Below, piece by piece: positions 16,720 to 24,702 of a stretch of DNA of 63,613 bases; position 1 is the first letter of the stretch; each line of letters starts with the position of its first letter. Source of the stretch: Bifidobacterium breve (GTDB lineage Bacteria; Actinomycetota; Thermoleophilia; Solirubrobacterales; Solirubrobacteraceae). The DNA lies in NCBI GenBank assembly GCA_945889475.1, contig CAMDBT010000008.1:1-63613 (forward strand), given 5' to 3'. A program made the position numbers and the translations under genes. Under the pieces are notes generated by a model that did no database searches, was not told where the DNA came from, and worked only from the letters and a program-made list of their open reading frames with translations.

Positions 16720-17409
16720 CTAGGAGGCCCCCTCGTAGCCGGCTGCTGCTGCACGGGCGATGGCATCGGCGGCGCCGCCGTCGACTGGCCCGTCGGTGAG
16801 ATTGTTGAACCCTTCGACGAACTGGGTGCCACCGAAGGCAACCAAGTTGACCGTGTGGCTCTCGCCCGGTTCGAACCGGACTGCCGTTCCGGACGGGATG
16901 TCGAGGTGCATGCCGAAAGTCGCCTTGCGGTCGAAGTCGAGCGCCGGGTTGGTCTCGAAAAAGTGGTAGTGGGAGCCGACCTGAATCGGCCGGTCGCCGC
17001 TGTTGACCACCGCGACGGTCGCGCTCTCGCGCCCCACGCTGAGCTCAATTTCGCCTTCGGCGGCAATAATTTCGCCGGGAATCATCGAGCTGGATGGAGC
17101 GTCGCCTGCTCGGATCGGGTTGTGGATCGTGACCAGCTTTTGCCCGTCGGGGAATACGCCCTCAACCTGCAGCGTGCCGACGAGGACGTCAACCCCCTCC
17201 ATCACGTCGTCGGTTGTGAGGATTGTCGCCCCAAACTCCATTAGCTCGGCGACGCTGCGCCCATCGCGTGCGCCCTCCAGAACTTCGTCCGCGATCAGGG
17301 CGCGCGCCTCTGGGTAGTTGAGCTTGAGGCCTCTGGAGCGACGCTTGCGCGCCAATTCCGCAGCCGAGAAAAGCAGCAGGCGATCGGTTTCGTGTGGGGT
17401 TAGGTGCAT
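16720..17409 (-). CDS. ureAB: Fused urease gamma-beta subunit
   Basis: 229 residues from the ATG at 17409, which begins [19 protein letters not shown], the standard gamma-subunit start; the open frame to 17556 adds unrelated residues. Residues 1-100 are urease gamma ([20 protein letters not shown] and [16 protein letters not shown]). Residues from about 108 are urease beta ([49 protein letters not shown]). Gamma-beta fusions are known in Helicobacter and some actinomycetes. This is the first gene of the ure operon and is divergent from the ABC importer; the intergenic region carries GTAC palindromes. Confidence 0.95.
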   Translation of the reverse strand: MHLTPHETDRLLLFSAAELARKRRSRGLKLNYPEARALIADEVLEGARDGRSVAELMEFGATILTTDDVMEGVDVLVGTLQVEGVFPDGQKLVTIHNPIRAGDAPSSSMIPGEIIAAEGEIELSVGRESATVAVVNSGDRPIQVGSHYHFFETNPALDFDRKATFGMHLDIPSGTAVRFEPGESHTVNLVAFGGTQFVEGFNNLTDGPVDGGAADAIARAAAAGYEGAS

Positions 17410-17531
17410 GGTTTGGCGGGTCGGACGTTGGGCGAGCATACCTCGCAACGGCAAGCGTTGGAAGTCAATTTGTGTGCCCGACCGGCTCGCCGACGGACGG
17501 CTTGCAATCGAGCAGCACGTAGTATATGTTC

Positions 17532-17554
17532 GTACAAGGTACGTACGTAGGTAC
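17532..17554. promoter_or_regulatory. GTAC repeat cluster, candidate operator
   Basis: Four GTAC tetramers occur within 23 bases (17532, 17539, 17543 and 17551), including GTAC-N8-GTAC (17539-17554) as in the palindrome at 9643-9668. They lie between divergent ureAB and the ABC importer and overlap a TACAAT -10-like hexamer. One regulator could control both directions. Confidence 0.5.
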
Positions 17555-17557
17555 AAT
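17552..17557 (+). promoter_or_regulatory. Candidate -10 element of the ABC importer operon
   Basis: TACAAT matches TATAAT at 5 of 6 positions, 52 bases upstream of the start codon. The hexamer 17 bases upstream (TTCGTA) is a poor -35. Overlap with the GTAC repeats would fit repression or activator-dependent transcription. Confidence 0.35.
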
Positions 17558-17608
17558 CAACAAGTTGAGTCCCGGGAAGTGGTCGGGTCCCTGAGGAGGG
17601 AAAGATTC

Positions 17609-18769
17609 ATGGAACGTCTTCGCCGCCTAAAGATCGCACTGGCAAGCGCACTGGTTCTCGGTGCAGCCCTGGTTGTAGTCGCCTGCGGCTCATCCGACTC
17701 ATCGGACTCCGACTCATCGAGCTCTAGCTCCTCGTCGAACGTCCCGGCCGCCGTCGCGGCGGATCAGAAAGCACTGATGGCAGCCGAGGGAGTCGGCTAC
17801 AAGTCGCCGCCAACGTCGGGCCCCAAGCCGACAGCCGGTAAGAAGATCTGGGTGCTCTCATGTAGCCAGTCAATCCCAAGCTGCAGCTACCCAGCGGCCG
17901 AGACCGTCGCAGCAGCGAAGGCGATGGGTTGGAGCGCGACGCTTTACGACACGAAGCTGGATCCGGCGCGCATCACCGAGGGCTATCGGCAGGCAGTTGC
18001 TGCCGGCGCGGACGGAATCGCATCCTATTCGTTGGATTGTTCAATCTCGAAGGCCGGGCTGATCGCCGCCAAGGACGCGAACATTCCGACCGTCGCAGCC
18101 GAAGCACTGGATGACTGCGGTGAGGTCCTCTTCTCAGACATCGTCTCCTACACTCAGGGCGATTTCCCGGTCTGGTGGACAGCCTACGGAGCGGCGCAGG
18201 CAACGAACGTAATTGTTGGCACCGACGCCAAGGCCAAGGTGATCACGATCAACCAGGTCGACTTCCCGATGATGATGCCGACGCTGGCGGGATTCAAGGC
18301 CGAACTGAAGAAGTCGTGCACCGGTTGCGAGGTTGTCCAAGACGTTCAGTTCACGGTGCCAGACATCGGTCCGAAACTGCAGGAGAAGGTCCAGCAGGCA
18401 CTCGTGAAGAACCCTGATGCCAACGCGATCTATGTCGTCTACGACATGCTCGCCCTTGGTCCGGAGGGCGCAATCCGCACCTCGGGCCGCTCGAAGGACA
18501 TCTTCGTCGCGATGGCAGAAGGGCAGGCATCAACGATGACTGCGCTCCGCAGCGGCGCGATGATCGGAGCCGGAGTTGGCATCCCGCAGGGCTGGGAGGC
18601 GTACGCCACCGTCGACACGCTGAACCGGATCATGAACGGCGAGGAGCAGGCGCCGTCAGGCATGGGTCTCCAGTCCTACGACAAGACGACCAACACGCCG
18701 AGCGAAGGGCGCTGGGAGCCGCCGATCGACTACAAGAGCGTCTACGAGACGACTTGGGGAGCCGGCTAG
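17609..18769 (+). CDS. RbsB-type periplasmic/lipoprotein substrate-binding protein
   Basis: 386 residues from the ATG at 17609, preceded by GAGGAGGG; the frame is open further upstream but without homology. A lipoprotein signal peptide (LVLGAALVVVACGSS) places the lipidated Cys at about residue 24, followed by a Ser/Asp-rich linker. The rest has the periplasmic-binding-protein-1 fold, as in ribose and other sugar-type binding proteins (ITEGYRQAVAAGADGIASYS, IPTVAAEALDD, NPDANAIYVVYDMLALG). It would capture the solute for the following ATPase and permease. The family binds sugars, polyols, nucleosides and autoinducers. The location next to urease and ureohydrolases suggests a nitrogen-containing ligand, but the pocket cannot be read here. 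Confidence 0.88.
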   Translation: MERLRRLKIALASALVLGAALVVVACGSSDSSDSDSSSSSSSSNVPAAVAADQKALMAAEGVGYKSPPTSGPKPTAGKKIWVLSCSQSIPSCSYPAAETVAAAKAMGWSATLYDTKLDPARITEGYRQAVAAGADGIASYSLDCSISKAGLIAAKDANIPTVAAEALDDCGEVLFSDIVSYTQGDFPVWWTAYGAAQATNVIVGTDAKAKVITINQVDFPMMMPTLAGFKAELKKSCTGCEVVQDVQFTVPDIGPKLQEKVQQALVKNPDANAIYVVYDMLALGPEGAIRTSGRSKDIFVAMAEGQASTMTALRSGAMIGAGVGIPQGWEAYATVDTLNRIMNGEEQAPSGMGLQSYDKTTNTPSEGRWEPPIDYKSVYETTWGAG

Positions 18770-18807
18770 TGACGGGTGCGGGCTTGACCGACGGTCGGAA
18801 ATAGGAG

Positions 18808-20328
18808 TTGGCATTTAGCGCGAAAGGGATCACGAAGCGCTTCGGTCCCACTGTGGCGCTTGACGGCGTCGACATCGAGCTGTTGCCCGGAGAGATTCAC
18901 GCCCTCTGCGGTGGCAACGGCTCGGGCAAGTCGACGTTGATCAAGACGATCACCGGTGTTGAAATCGCCGATCGCGGGACGTTCGATTTTGGCGGCAGCG
19001 AGATCGATGCCGCGGACGTCACGCCAGCGAGCGCAGATCACTTCGGCGTGCGCTGTCTGCATCAGCAAGGAACGACCTTTGGTTCGCTAACGGTCACCGA
19101 GAATCTGGCTGCAGGGCTCAGATTTCCAACCCGTTTCGGCGGCCGCATCGACTGGCGCGCCGCTCGCCGCCAGGCCGTGGAGACACTGGCCGAGTTTGAG
19201 ATCGACGCCAATCCGGACCAGCTTCTCGAGCAGCTGCGACCGGTGACTCGCCAGATGGTCGCAATAGCGCGCGTCCTTCACCAACGCAGTGGCGAAGGTA
19301 TGGGGCTGCTCATCCTGGACGAGCCGACCGCATCGCTGTCGGCGGCGGATGTTGATCGCCTACACGAGGCGCTCGTCCGCTTCGCCGAGGCGGGGACGAT
19401 GGTCATGTATGTCACCCATCGTCTCAATGACCTACCCGGCTTCGCTTCGACGGCGACGGTCTTGCGCGACGGAAGGGTTGTGGGTCAGCTGGCCAGAGAC
19501 GAGATCAGGCACGACAGGTTGATCGAGATGATCGTCGGGGTCAGCGAAGAGGAGCTGATGAGTGCCAGCCTGTCGCACGAGCTCGCGGCTGCGAAGCTGG
19601 AAGAGCGGCTCGTGGTCCGCGACGTCGCTGGCGGGCCGATCCGCAACGCAAACCTGACGGTCGGGGTTGGCGAGATTGTCGGGATCGCAGGTCTCGTGGG
19701 GGCCGGGCGCTCGTCTCTGCTGGAGATGGTTTTTGGTACCGAGCAGCCAACCGCAGGTGAGATCGAGCTCGACGGCGAAATTCTCCCGTGGCGCTCCGGC
19801 AAACCGCATGATTCGGTGGCGCTGGTCCCAGAGAATCGCGTTCTGGACGCAGCGTTCATGCCGCTGAGCTTGACCGAGAACGTCGTCGCGACGACGACCG
19901 GCAGCTGCTGGCATCACGGGGTCCTCAACCACCGCGCCGAGCGCAGCCAAGTGCGCACGATCATCGCCGACAGCGGGATCCGGGCGGCCTCCGAGGCGGT
20001 GGCGTTCCAGACCCTCTCCGGCGGCAATCAGCAGAAAGCGATCATCGCGCGCTGCTTGAGGGGTCAGCCGAAGGTATTGCTGCTGGACGAACCGACGCAG
20101 GGAGTCGACTTCGCAGCGCGAGCGGCGATCCACGAAACGATCAGAAGTGCCGCCGAGCAGGGGCTGTCGGTTCTCGTTGTCTCCTCCGATCTCGAAGAGC
20201 TCGTTCTGATGTGCAACAAGGCCGTTGTTCTGGTCGATGGCGTCACGACAGCAACCGTGTCCGGAAGCCAATTGACGACAGAAAATCTTGAACGACTAGG
20301 GTTTGGGGAGGCGATCGTAGATGTCTGA
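18808..20328 (+). CDS. RbsA-type ABC transporter ATP-binding protein (two NBDs)
   Basis: 506 residues with two nucleotide-binding domains. NBD1 has Walker A GGNGSGKST and Walker B LLILDEPTASLS, but the signature that usually reads LSxGxxQ is LRPVTRQ. NBD2 has a degenerate Walker A (GLVGAGRSS, usual for this family), signature LSGGNQQ and Walker B VLLLDEPTQGVDF. The start is a TTG at 18808: an in-frame TAG at 18802 excludes anything earlier, and the next candidate GTG would remove the A-loop aromatic (KRFG). The adjacent AGGAG is very close to the TTG, so initiation may be weak. It overlaps the permease start by 8 bases. It powers import of the solute bound by the preceding lipoprotein. Confidence 0.88.
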   Translation: MAFSAKGITKRFGPTVALDGVDIELLPGEIHALCGGNGSGKSTLIKTITGVEIADRGTFDFGGSEIDAADVTPASADHFGVRCLHQQGTTFGSLTVTENLAAGLRFPTRFGGRIDWRAARRQAVETLAEFEIDANPDQLLEQLRPVTRQMVAIARVLHQRSGEGMGLLILDEPTASLSAADVDRLHEALVRFAEAGTMVMYVTHRLNDLPGFASTATVLRDGRVVGQLARDEIRHDRLIEMIVGVSEEELMSASLSHELAAAKLEERLVVRDVAGGPIRNANLTVGVGEIVGIAGLVGAGRSSLLEMVFGTEQPTAGEIELDGEILPWRSGKPHDSVALVPENRVLDAAFMPLSLTENVVATTTGSCWHHGVLNHRAERSQVRTIIADSGIRAASEAVAFQTLSGGNQQKAIIARCLRGQPKVLLLDEPTQGVDFAARAAIHETIRSAAEQGLSVLVVSSDLEELVLMCNKAVVLVDGVTTATVSGSQLTTENLERLGFGEAIVDV

Positions 20329-21361
20329 GTCGGCCGAAGAGAGACCGCACACTCCGGAGGACGAGCCACCGACGGACGGCGCTGCCACAGCAAGCTCGGG
20401 TGCCTCGGGAGGACGCGCGGCGGCGTTCATTGAGGCTTACACGCTCCTATTCCTCGCCGTTCTGGTGGCGCTCGTGTTCTCGCTGCTGCCGTCTACCTCT
20501 GAGGTCTTCCCGACCGGTGCGAACTTCCAAGCGATCGCTGGCGGCCAGGCCGTCCTTATCGTCGCGACGCTAGCGGTCTTGATCCCGCTGATCTGTGATG
20601 AGTTTGACCTCTCTGTCGGTGCCAATCTGGGGCTCGCGTCGGTGGTCGCCGCCAGCGCTATGTCTGCCGGGCTGCCGCTGATCGTGGCGGTAGTGGCCGG
20701 CCTCGTGTCCGGGACGCTGATCGGCGTCGTCAACGGACTGCTGGTCACCCGAGTCGGCGTCAACGCGGTCATCGTCACCCTGGGTGTCTCGGTGATCATC
20801 CACGGCATCGTCCAGCTGCGCACGAGCGGGCAATCGATCACCGAAGGTCTGCCCGACGCGTGGCTCAATGTTGGCAGCGAATCGTTCTCCGGGATTCCGC
20901 TGATCCTGCTGATCGCGCTGGTCATCGCTGGCTTGGTGTACTACCTCCTGACCTACACGCCGTACGGGAGACAGCTCTACATGATGGGCGCCAATCGCCA
21001 GGCTGCCAAGCTGGTCGGACTGCGCACCAACTGGCTCCTATTCAGCTGCTTCGCCGTCGGCGGCCTGTTGGCCGGCGTGGCCGGGGTACTCCAAGTCGCT
21101 AGGGCTGGGGCAGCCGCTCCGAGCGTTGGAGAGAGCTTCACTCTGCCCGCATTTGCGGCTGCGTTTCTGAGCGCCGCGGCGATCAAACCTGGGCGCTACA
21201 ACGTCTGGGGAGCGGTGGTCGCAATTGCGTTCCTTGCGGCGATCAACGGTGGTTTGAATATCGCGGGCGCGAAGGTCTACGTCGCTGACTTCGTCAACGG
21301 GACGGCCTTGATTGCGGGCGTTGCGCTGGCCGTGTATCTCAGACGCAGGCGCGGCGCTTAG
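20321..21361 (+). CDS. RbsC-type ABC transporter permease
   Basis: 346 residues with roughly ten hydrophobic segments after a 30-residue polar N-terminus. It belongs to the branched-chain/ribose type permease family: LIPLICDEFDLSVGANLGLA, NGLLVTRVGVNAVIVTLG, YTPYGRQLYMMGANRQAAKL (the cytoplasmic coupling region) and FTLPAFAAAFLSAAAIKPGR. The start overlaps the end of the ATPase gene by 8 bases, so the two are translationally coupled. It forms the membrane channel of the importer. A single permease gene suggests a homodimer. Confidence 0.9.
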   Translation: MSESAEERPHTPEDEPPTDGAATASSGASGGRAAAFIEAYTLLFLAVLVALVFSLLPSTSEVFPTGANFQAIAGGQAVLIVATLAVLIPLICDEFDLSVGANLGLASVVAASAMSAGLPLIVAVVAGLVSGTLIGVVNGLLVTRVGVNAVIVTLGVSVIIHGIVQLRTSGQSITEGLPDAWLNVGSESFSGIPLILLIALVIAGLVYYLLTYTPYGRQLYMMGANRQAAKLVGLRTNWLLFSCFAVGGLLAGVAGVLQVARAGAAAPSVGESFTLPAFAAAFLSAAAIKPGRYNVWGAVVAIAFLAAINGGLNIAGAKVYVADFVNGTALIAGVALAVYLRRRRGA

Positions 21362-21406
21362 CGACGGGCAAGTTCAGGCGTCCGGCGCCGGTGGTTCGCT
21401 GTTCGG

Positions 21407-22243
21407 GTGCCGGATCTTGACCAGACCGGGTTTGGCGGGGAGGCTCGCCGCGGCGCGCTTGCGGTTGCCTACCCGGATCTAGACCAGTTTGATGATTCAA
21501 AGCTCGAGTGGCGCAGGCTCTTCGCTGAACTGTTCGGCACCTTCATGCTCGTGCTGGTTGCCGCAGGCGGAGCGATGCTCCACGCTGAGGCGAGCGATCA
21601 GGTGAGCCTCGCAGCGGCGGTGGTAGCCCCGGGGCTGATGGTGATGGCGATCATCCTCTTCATGGGTTCGGTTTCAGGCGCTCACCTCAACCCGGCTGTC
21701 TCGATTGCCTTCGCGCTGCGCCGCGACTTTGCTTGGCCGCGTGTGCCGGGCTACATCGCCGTGCAACTGATCGGCGCGGCGCTGGCATGCCTCTTCCTGC
21801 GCGCCGTGCTTGGCGACGTTGGCAGCCTAGGCGCAACCGAGCCCGGCGCGGGCTACGAGGACTGGCAGGCGATGCTGATTGAGATGGTCCTTACTTTGGG
21901 GCTGGTCAGTACGATTTTGGGAACCTCGTCCGGCGCACAGAACGTCGGCTCGATCGGCGCGCTCGCCGTCGGCGGATATATCGCCTTGGCCGGTCTCTGG
22001 GCGGCTCCGATCAGCGGTGCTTCGATGAATCCGGCGCGCTCGTTCGGCCCAGACTTGGTCGGCGCGACATTCGCCAACTACTGGCCCTATCTCGTTGGCC
22101 CCTTGGCCGGTGCGCTGCTGGCGGTGGCGTTCGCCTTCATCCTGCGCGGCCGCGGCGGCGGCCCGACTGCGCGCGCAGCCGGCTCAGGCAGACTCACGGC
22201 GCGCACAGACGATGGAATAACAGGCCGCGACGCCGACGGTTAG
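21407..22243 (+). CDS. Aquaporin / MIP family channel
   Basis: 278 residues from GTG 21407. The two half-helix motifs are HLNPAVS and SMNPARSFGPD. The residue after NPAR is Ser rather than the Asp usual in glycerol facilitators, pointing to the aquaporin type. Six membrane segments plus a hydrophilic N-terminal extension of about 40 residues and a polar C-terminus are visible. It follows the permease by 45 bases and may share its transcript. In this nitrogen locus, movement of water, ammonia or urea across the membrane is possible; some MIP channels conduct urea or ammonia, but selectivity cannot be judged here. Confidence 0.85.
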   Translation: MPDLDQTGFGGEARRGALAVAYPDLDQFDDSKLEWRRLFAELFGTFMLVLVAAGGAMLHAEASDQVSLAAAVVAPGLMVMAIILFMGSVSGAHLNPAVSIAFALRRDFAWPRVPGYIAVQLIGAALACLFLRAVLGDVGSLGATEPGAGYEDWQAMLIEMVLTLGLVSTILGTSSGAQNVGSIGALAVGGYIALAGLWAAPISGASMNPARSFGPDLVGATFANYWPYLVGPLAGALLAVAFAFILRGRGGGPTARAAGSGRLTARTDDGITGRDADG

Positions 22244-22295
22244 GCGCCCTAGGTTTATTGGCGCATCGGTCGGGCTGATCGGTAATGATTGACCG

Positions 22296-22799
22296 ATGAC
22301 CAGCCCCCGCAGGTCAGTTCTACTTGCCTTGATCGTTGCCTTGATGGCTGCGATTCCTGCTGGCGCCGGGGCAGCTCGAGTGCAAAGCTTGGTGCCACAG
22401 CAGTCGCTGCGCGGGTTCAAGATCGGCATGGTTGCGAGTCAGGTCCGTACCGTGGCAGGTAAGCCGTCGAGCAACAAGATTGTCAGCCACCCGGTCATGG
22501 GGAGGACGCGAGTGATGCGCTTCGGCAAGGTCGAAGTAACCTTTCGCGGTATCGGCAATACGGCGCCGGTTGTCAACCTCACAACCACCAGCCGCAACGA
22601 GCGCACGAGCGGCGGTATCGGCGTTGGCTCCACGGAGGGGCAGCTCGCAGCCAAGTTGGTTGGGGAGCGCTGCGTGACTGAGCTGGGCTACCGCCATTGT
22701 TACCTAGGCAAGCGGAGTGCTGGCTTCGTTGTGACCGACTTCTCAATCTCCAAGAGTCGGCGCGTGACACGGATCACGCTTGGCCTCGTAGTCGACTGA
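22296..22799 (+). CDS. Small secreted protein of unknown function
   Basis: 167 residues with a classical signal peptide (SVLLALIVALMAAIPAGAGA, cleavage expected after AGA near residue 27). The mature part carries SLRGFKIGMVASQVRTVAGKPS, of which the core FKIGMVASQVRTVAGKP and a second copy-like stretch, IGVGSTEGQLAAKLVGERC, recall the short beta-strand modules of SmpA/BamE-like or PepSY-like exported proteins. A Cys pair (ERCVTELGYRHCYLG) could form a disulfide. I do not recognise the family. It is separated from the aquaporin by 52 bases and may start the secreted-protein block. Confidence 0.6.
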   Translation: MTSPRRSVLLALIVALMAAIPAGAGAARVQSLVPQQSLRGFKIGMVASQVRTVAGKPSSNKIVSHPVMGRTRVMRFGKVEVTFRGIGNTAPVVNLTTTSRNERTSGGIGVGSTEGQLAAKLVGERCVTELGYRHCYLGKRSAGFVVTDFSISKSRRVTRITLGLVVD

Positions 22800-22859
22800 C
22801 GCGCAGCCTGACCTGCCGTGCGTATTGCGCGCAACGGCAGCCGCAACTGCTATCAACTG

Positions 22860-23441
22860 ATGATGATCAAGATTCGCTTTCCCGTGGTCTTCGTACTCGC
22901 CGGCGCGCTGGTGTTGCTGGTCGCCTGTGGTTCGACGCAGAGCGGGGCCGATAAGGCCGCCGAGCAGGCCGCCCGCGAGAAGGCCAACCCTCCGGCCGTC
23001 ACCGATGCCACGACGCCCGCAATCAAAGCCGTCAAGGTGACTCCTGGCCCCGGTGAGGGCGACCTCAAGGTCAAACCCGTCATCCCGCGCCAGAGCGGCG
23101 CAGCGCCGAAGGAACTAATCGTCCAAGACCTGATCGTCGGGACCGGCGCCGAGGCCAAGAGTGGCGACAGCGTGACCGTTCAGTATGTCGGCGTTCTATT
23201 CGCTGGCGGCAAGGAGTTCGACAGCTCTTGGAAGACCGGCGAGCCGTTCAGCTTTGATCTTGGCAGCGGCGGCGTGATCGCCGGTTGGGACCAAGGTGTT
23301 GAGGGCATGAAGGTCGGTGGCCGTCGTCGCCTGATCATCCCCGCCGACCTCGCCTACGGCGAAGCCGGCTCGCCTCCGACAATCCCTGCCAACGCTGCGC
23401 TCGTCTTCGACGTCGACCTCTTGAGCGTCAAGGCAGGCTAA
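22860..23441 (+). CDS. Lipoprotein FKBP-type peptidyl-prolyl isomerase
   Basis: 193 residues from tandem ATGs at 22860/22863. A lipoprotein signal (VLAGALVLLVACGST) is followed by a charged/Ala-Pro linker to about residue 85. A complete FKBP domain follows: VQDLIVGTGAEAKSGDSVTV, VQYVGVLFAGGKEFDSSW, FDLGSGGVIAGWDQGVEGMK, VGGRRRLIIPADLAYGE and IPANAALVFDVDLL. It catalyses cis-trans prolyl isomerisation, probably on exported proteins at the outer face of the membrane. Its stop TAA directly abuts the GTG start of the deacetylase gene, so co-translation is likely. Confidence 0.93.
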   Translation: MMIKIRFPVVFVLAGALVLLVACGSTQSGADKAAEQAAREKANPPAVTDATTPAIKAVKVTPGPGEGDLKVKPVIPRQSGAAPKELIVQDLIVGTGAEAKSGDSVTVQYVGVLFAGGKEFDSSWKTGEPFSFDLGSGGVIAGWDQGVEGMKVGGRRRLIIPADLAYGEAGSPPTIPANAALVFDVDLLSVKAG

Positions 23442-24662
23442 GTGCGCACACAGGTCGCAGCGGTCTGCCTGTCGCTGTCACTCTGCTTTGCGGCCAGCGC
23501 CAGCGCGGCGACAACCCAGGGGGGCGCGCCGCACAGCGTGACGCCCGAAGGTGGCGCGCTCGATCTGATCAGCAGCTCGTTCGGCCAGCGCAGCCGTGAC
23601 CTAGAGATCGTCTACCGCTCCAGCGAAGCGATCACGCCGCAGCTACTCGCAGCGGTGAACGGTGGTCAGATCTGCACAGTCTTCGACCAAGCTGCTCGCT
23701 CAGCGCGCTCCGTCTGCGTCACTCGCAGCAACGGCCGGTGGCAGATCGTCTCACGCGGCGATCGCGTCGAAGGAAGTGTCAGCCAGCCACGCGCGAGCGA
23801 GCTGCGGCTGCGATTTGAGCCTGCCGCAGCGAAGCTCCGCGTCGGTCTCGCCGACGTCTACGTGAACGCCACTGCCGCTGGCTGTGCCGAACAGCAGGCC
23901 AAGTCGGCGAAAATCACTTGGTCGGGCGCCAAACTCGGGTCAGCCGCGGTTCTGGCAGCGCCGTGCGAGCATCGCCTGCCGCGGGTTGGCAGTTACCAAG
24001 CGCGCGTTTGGGACGTGATCACTACCGGCTGTCGCCGCCACGGCGCCGGGCAGGTGAGCCGCGGGCCGTCGGGCAAGCGGATCGCGCTGACCTACGACGA
24101 CGGCCCCTCGGCCTACACACCTGCCTTCCTGCGCGAGCTGCGCAGGCTCGGTGTACCAGCAACCTTCTTCATGATCGGCCAGCACGTATCGGCCAACGCA
24201 TCGCTGGTGCGTTCGATGCTGCGCGACGGCCACATGCTCGCCAACCACTCCTGGAGTCACGCCAACATGGGCGGCGGTGGCCCTAGCGCCAGCGCACAAT
24301 TGCGCGACGGAAGCGCCGCAATCCGCCGCGCCACAGGATTCACGCCTTGTCTCTTCCGCCCGCCGTACGGATCGACCGGTGCCGATCTCGTCAGCCGCGC
24401 CAACGCGCAGGGGATGACCTCGGTGCTCTGGAGCGTCGATCCACTCGACTGGCGGACACCTGGGACCGGATCGATCGTCAGTACCGTCCTCGCCCAAACG
24501 AGCGGCGGTGGAATCATTCTCTCTCACGACGGCGGCGGTCCGCGCTCGCAGACGCTGGCGGCGATGGGCCAGATCGTCCCCACGCTGAAGCGGCGCGGCT
24601 ACAAGTTCGTGACGCTGACCGACCTGCTCAATTATCCGGCGCGAATCAAGCTGGTCAAGTAG
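23442..24662 (+). CDS. Secreted polysaccharide deacetylase (NodB domain, CE4)
   Basis: 406 residues with an N-terminal signal peptide (VCLSLSLCFAASASAA). Residues about 210-395 form a NodB/CE4 domain with all five motifs: TYDDGPS (catalytic and metal Asp), HSWSH (metal His pair), RPPYGSTG, WSVDPLDW and ILSHDGG. The approximately 180-residue N-terminal part is a beta-rich region of unknown role. It removes N- or O-acetyl groups from cell-wall or extracellular polysaccharide using a divalent metal. The GTG start follows the FKBP stop with no spacer. Confidence 0.93.
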   Translation: MRTQVAAVCLSLSLCFAASASAATTQGGAPHSVTPEGGALDLISSSFGQRSRDLEIVYRSSEAITPQLLAAVNGGQICTVFDQAARSARSVCVTRSNGRWQIVSRGDRVEGSVSQPRASELRLRFEPAAAKLRVGLADVYVNATAAGCAEQQAKSAKITWSGAKLGSAAVLAAPCEHRLPRVGSYQARVWDVITTGCRRHGAGQVSRGPSGKRIALTYDDGPSAYTPAFLRELRRLGVPATFFMIGQHVSANASLVRSMLRDGHMLANHSWSHANMGGGGPSASAQLRDGSAAIRRATGFTPCLFRPPYGSTGADLVSRANAQGMTSVLWSVDPLDWRTPGTGSIVSTVLAQTSGGGIILSHDGGGPRSQTLAAMGQIVPTLKRRGYKFVTLTDLLNYPARIKLVK

Positions 24663-24702
24663 CTTCTCGGGCCGCTTAGCGCTGGGATGCGCTCGCGGCG
24701 GC

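Noticed and set aside
17410-17556. N-terminal extension of ureAB
   Set aside because: The family start MHLTPHE is at 17409; the extension spans the palindromic promoter region.
17318-17608. N-terminal extension of the substrate-binding protein
   Set aside because: It covers the divergent promoter and ureAB start. The ATG at 17609 has the Shine-Dalgarno and begins the lipoprotein signal.
19432-20271. 279-codon open frame antisense to the ABC ATPase
   Set aside because: No motifs; fully inside the ATPase gene.
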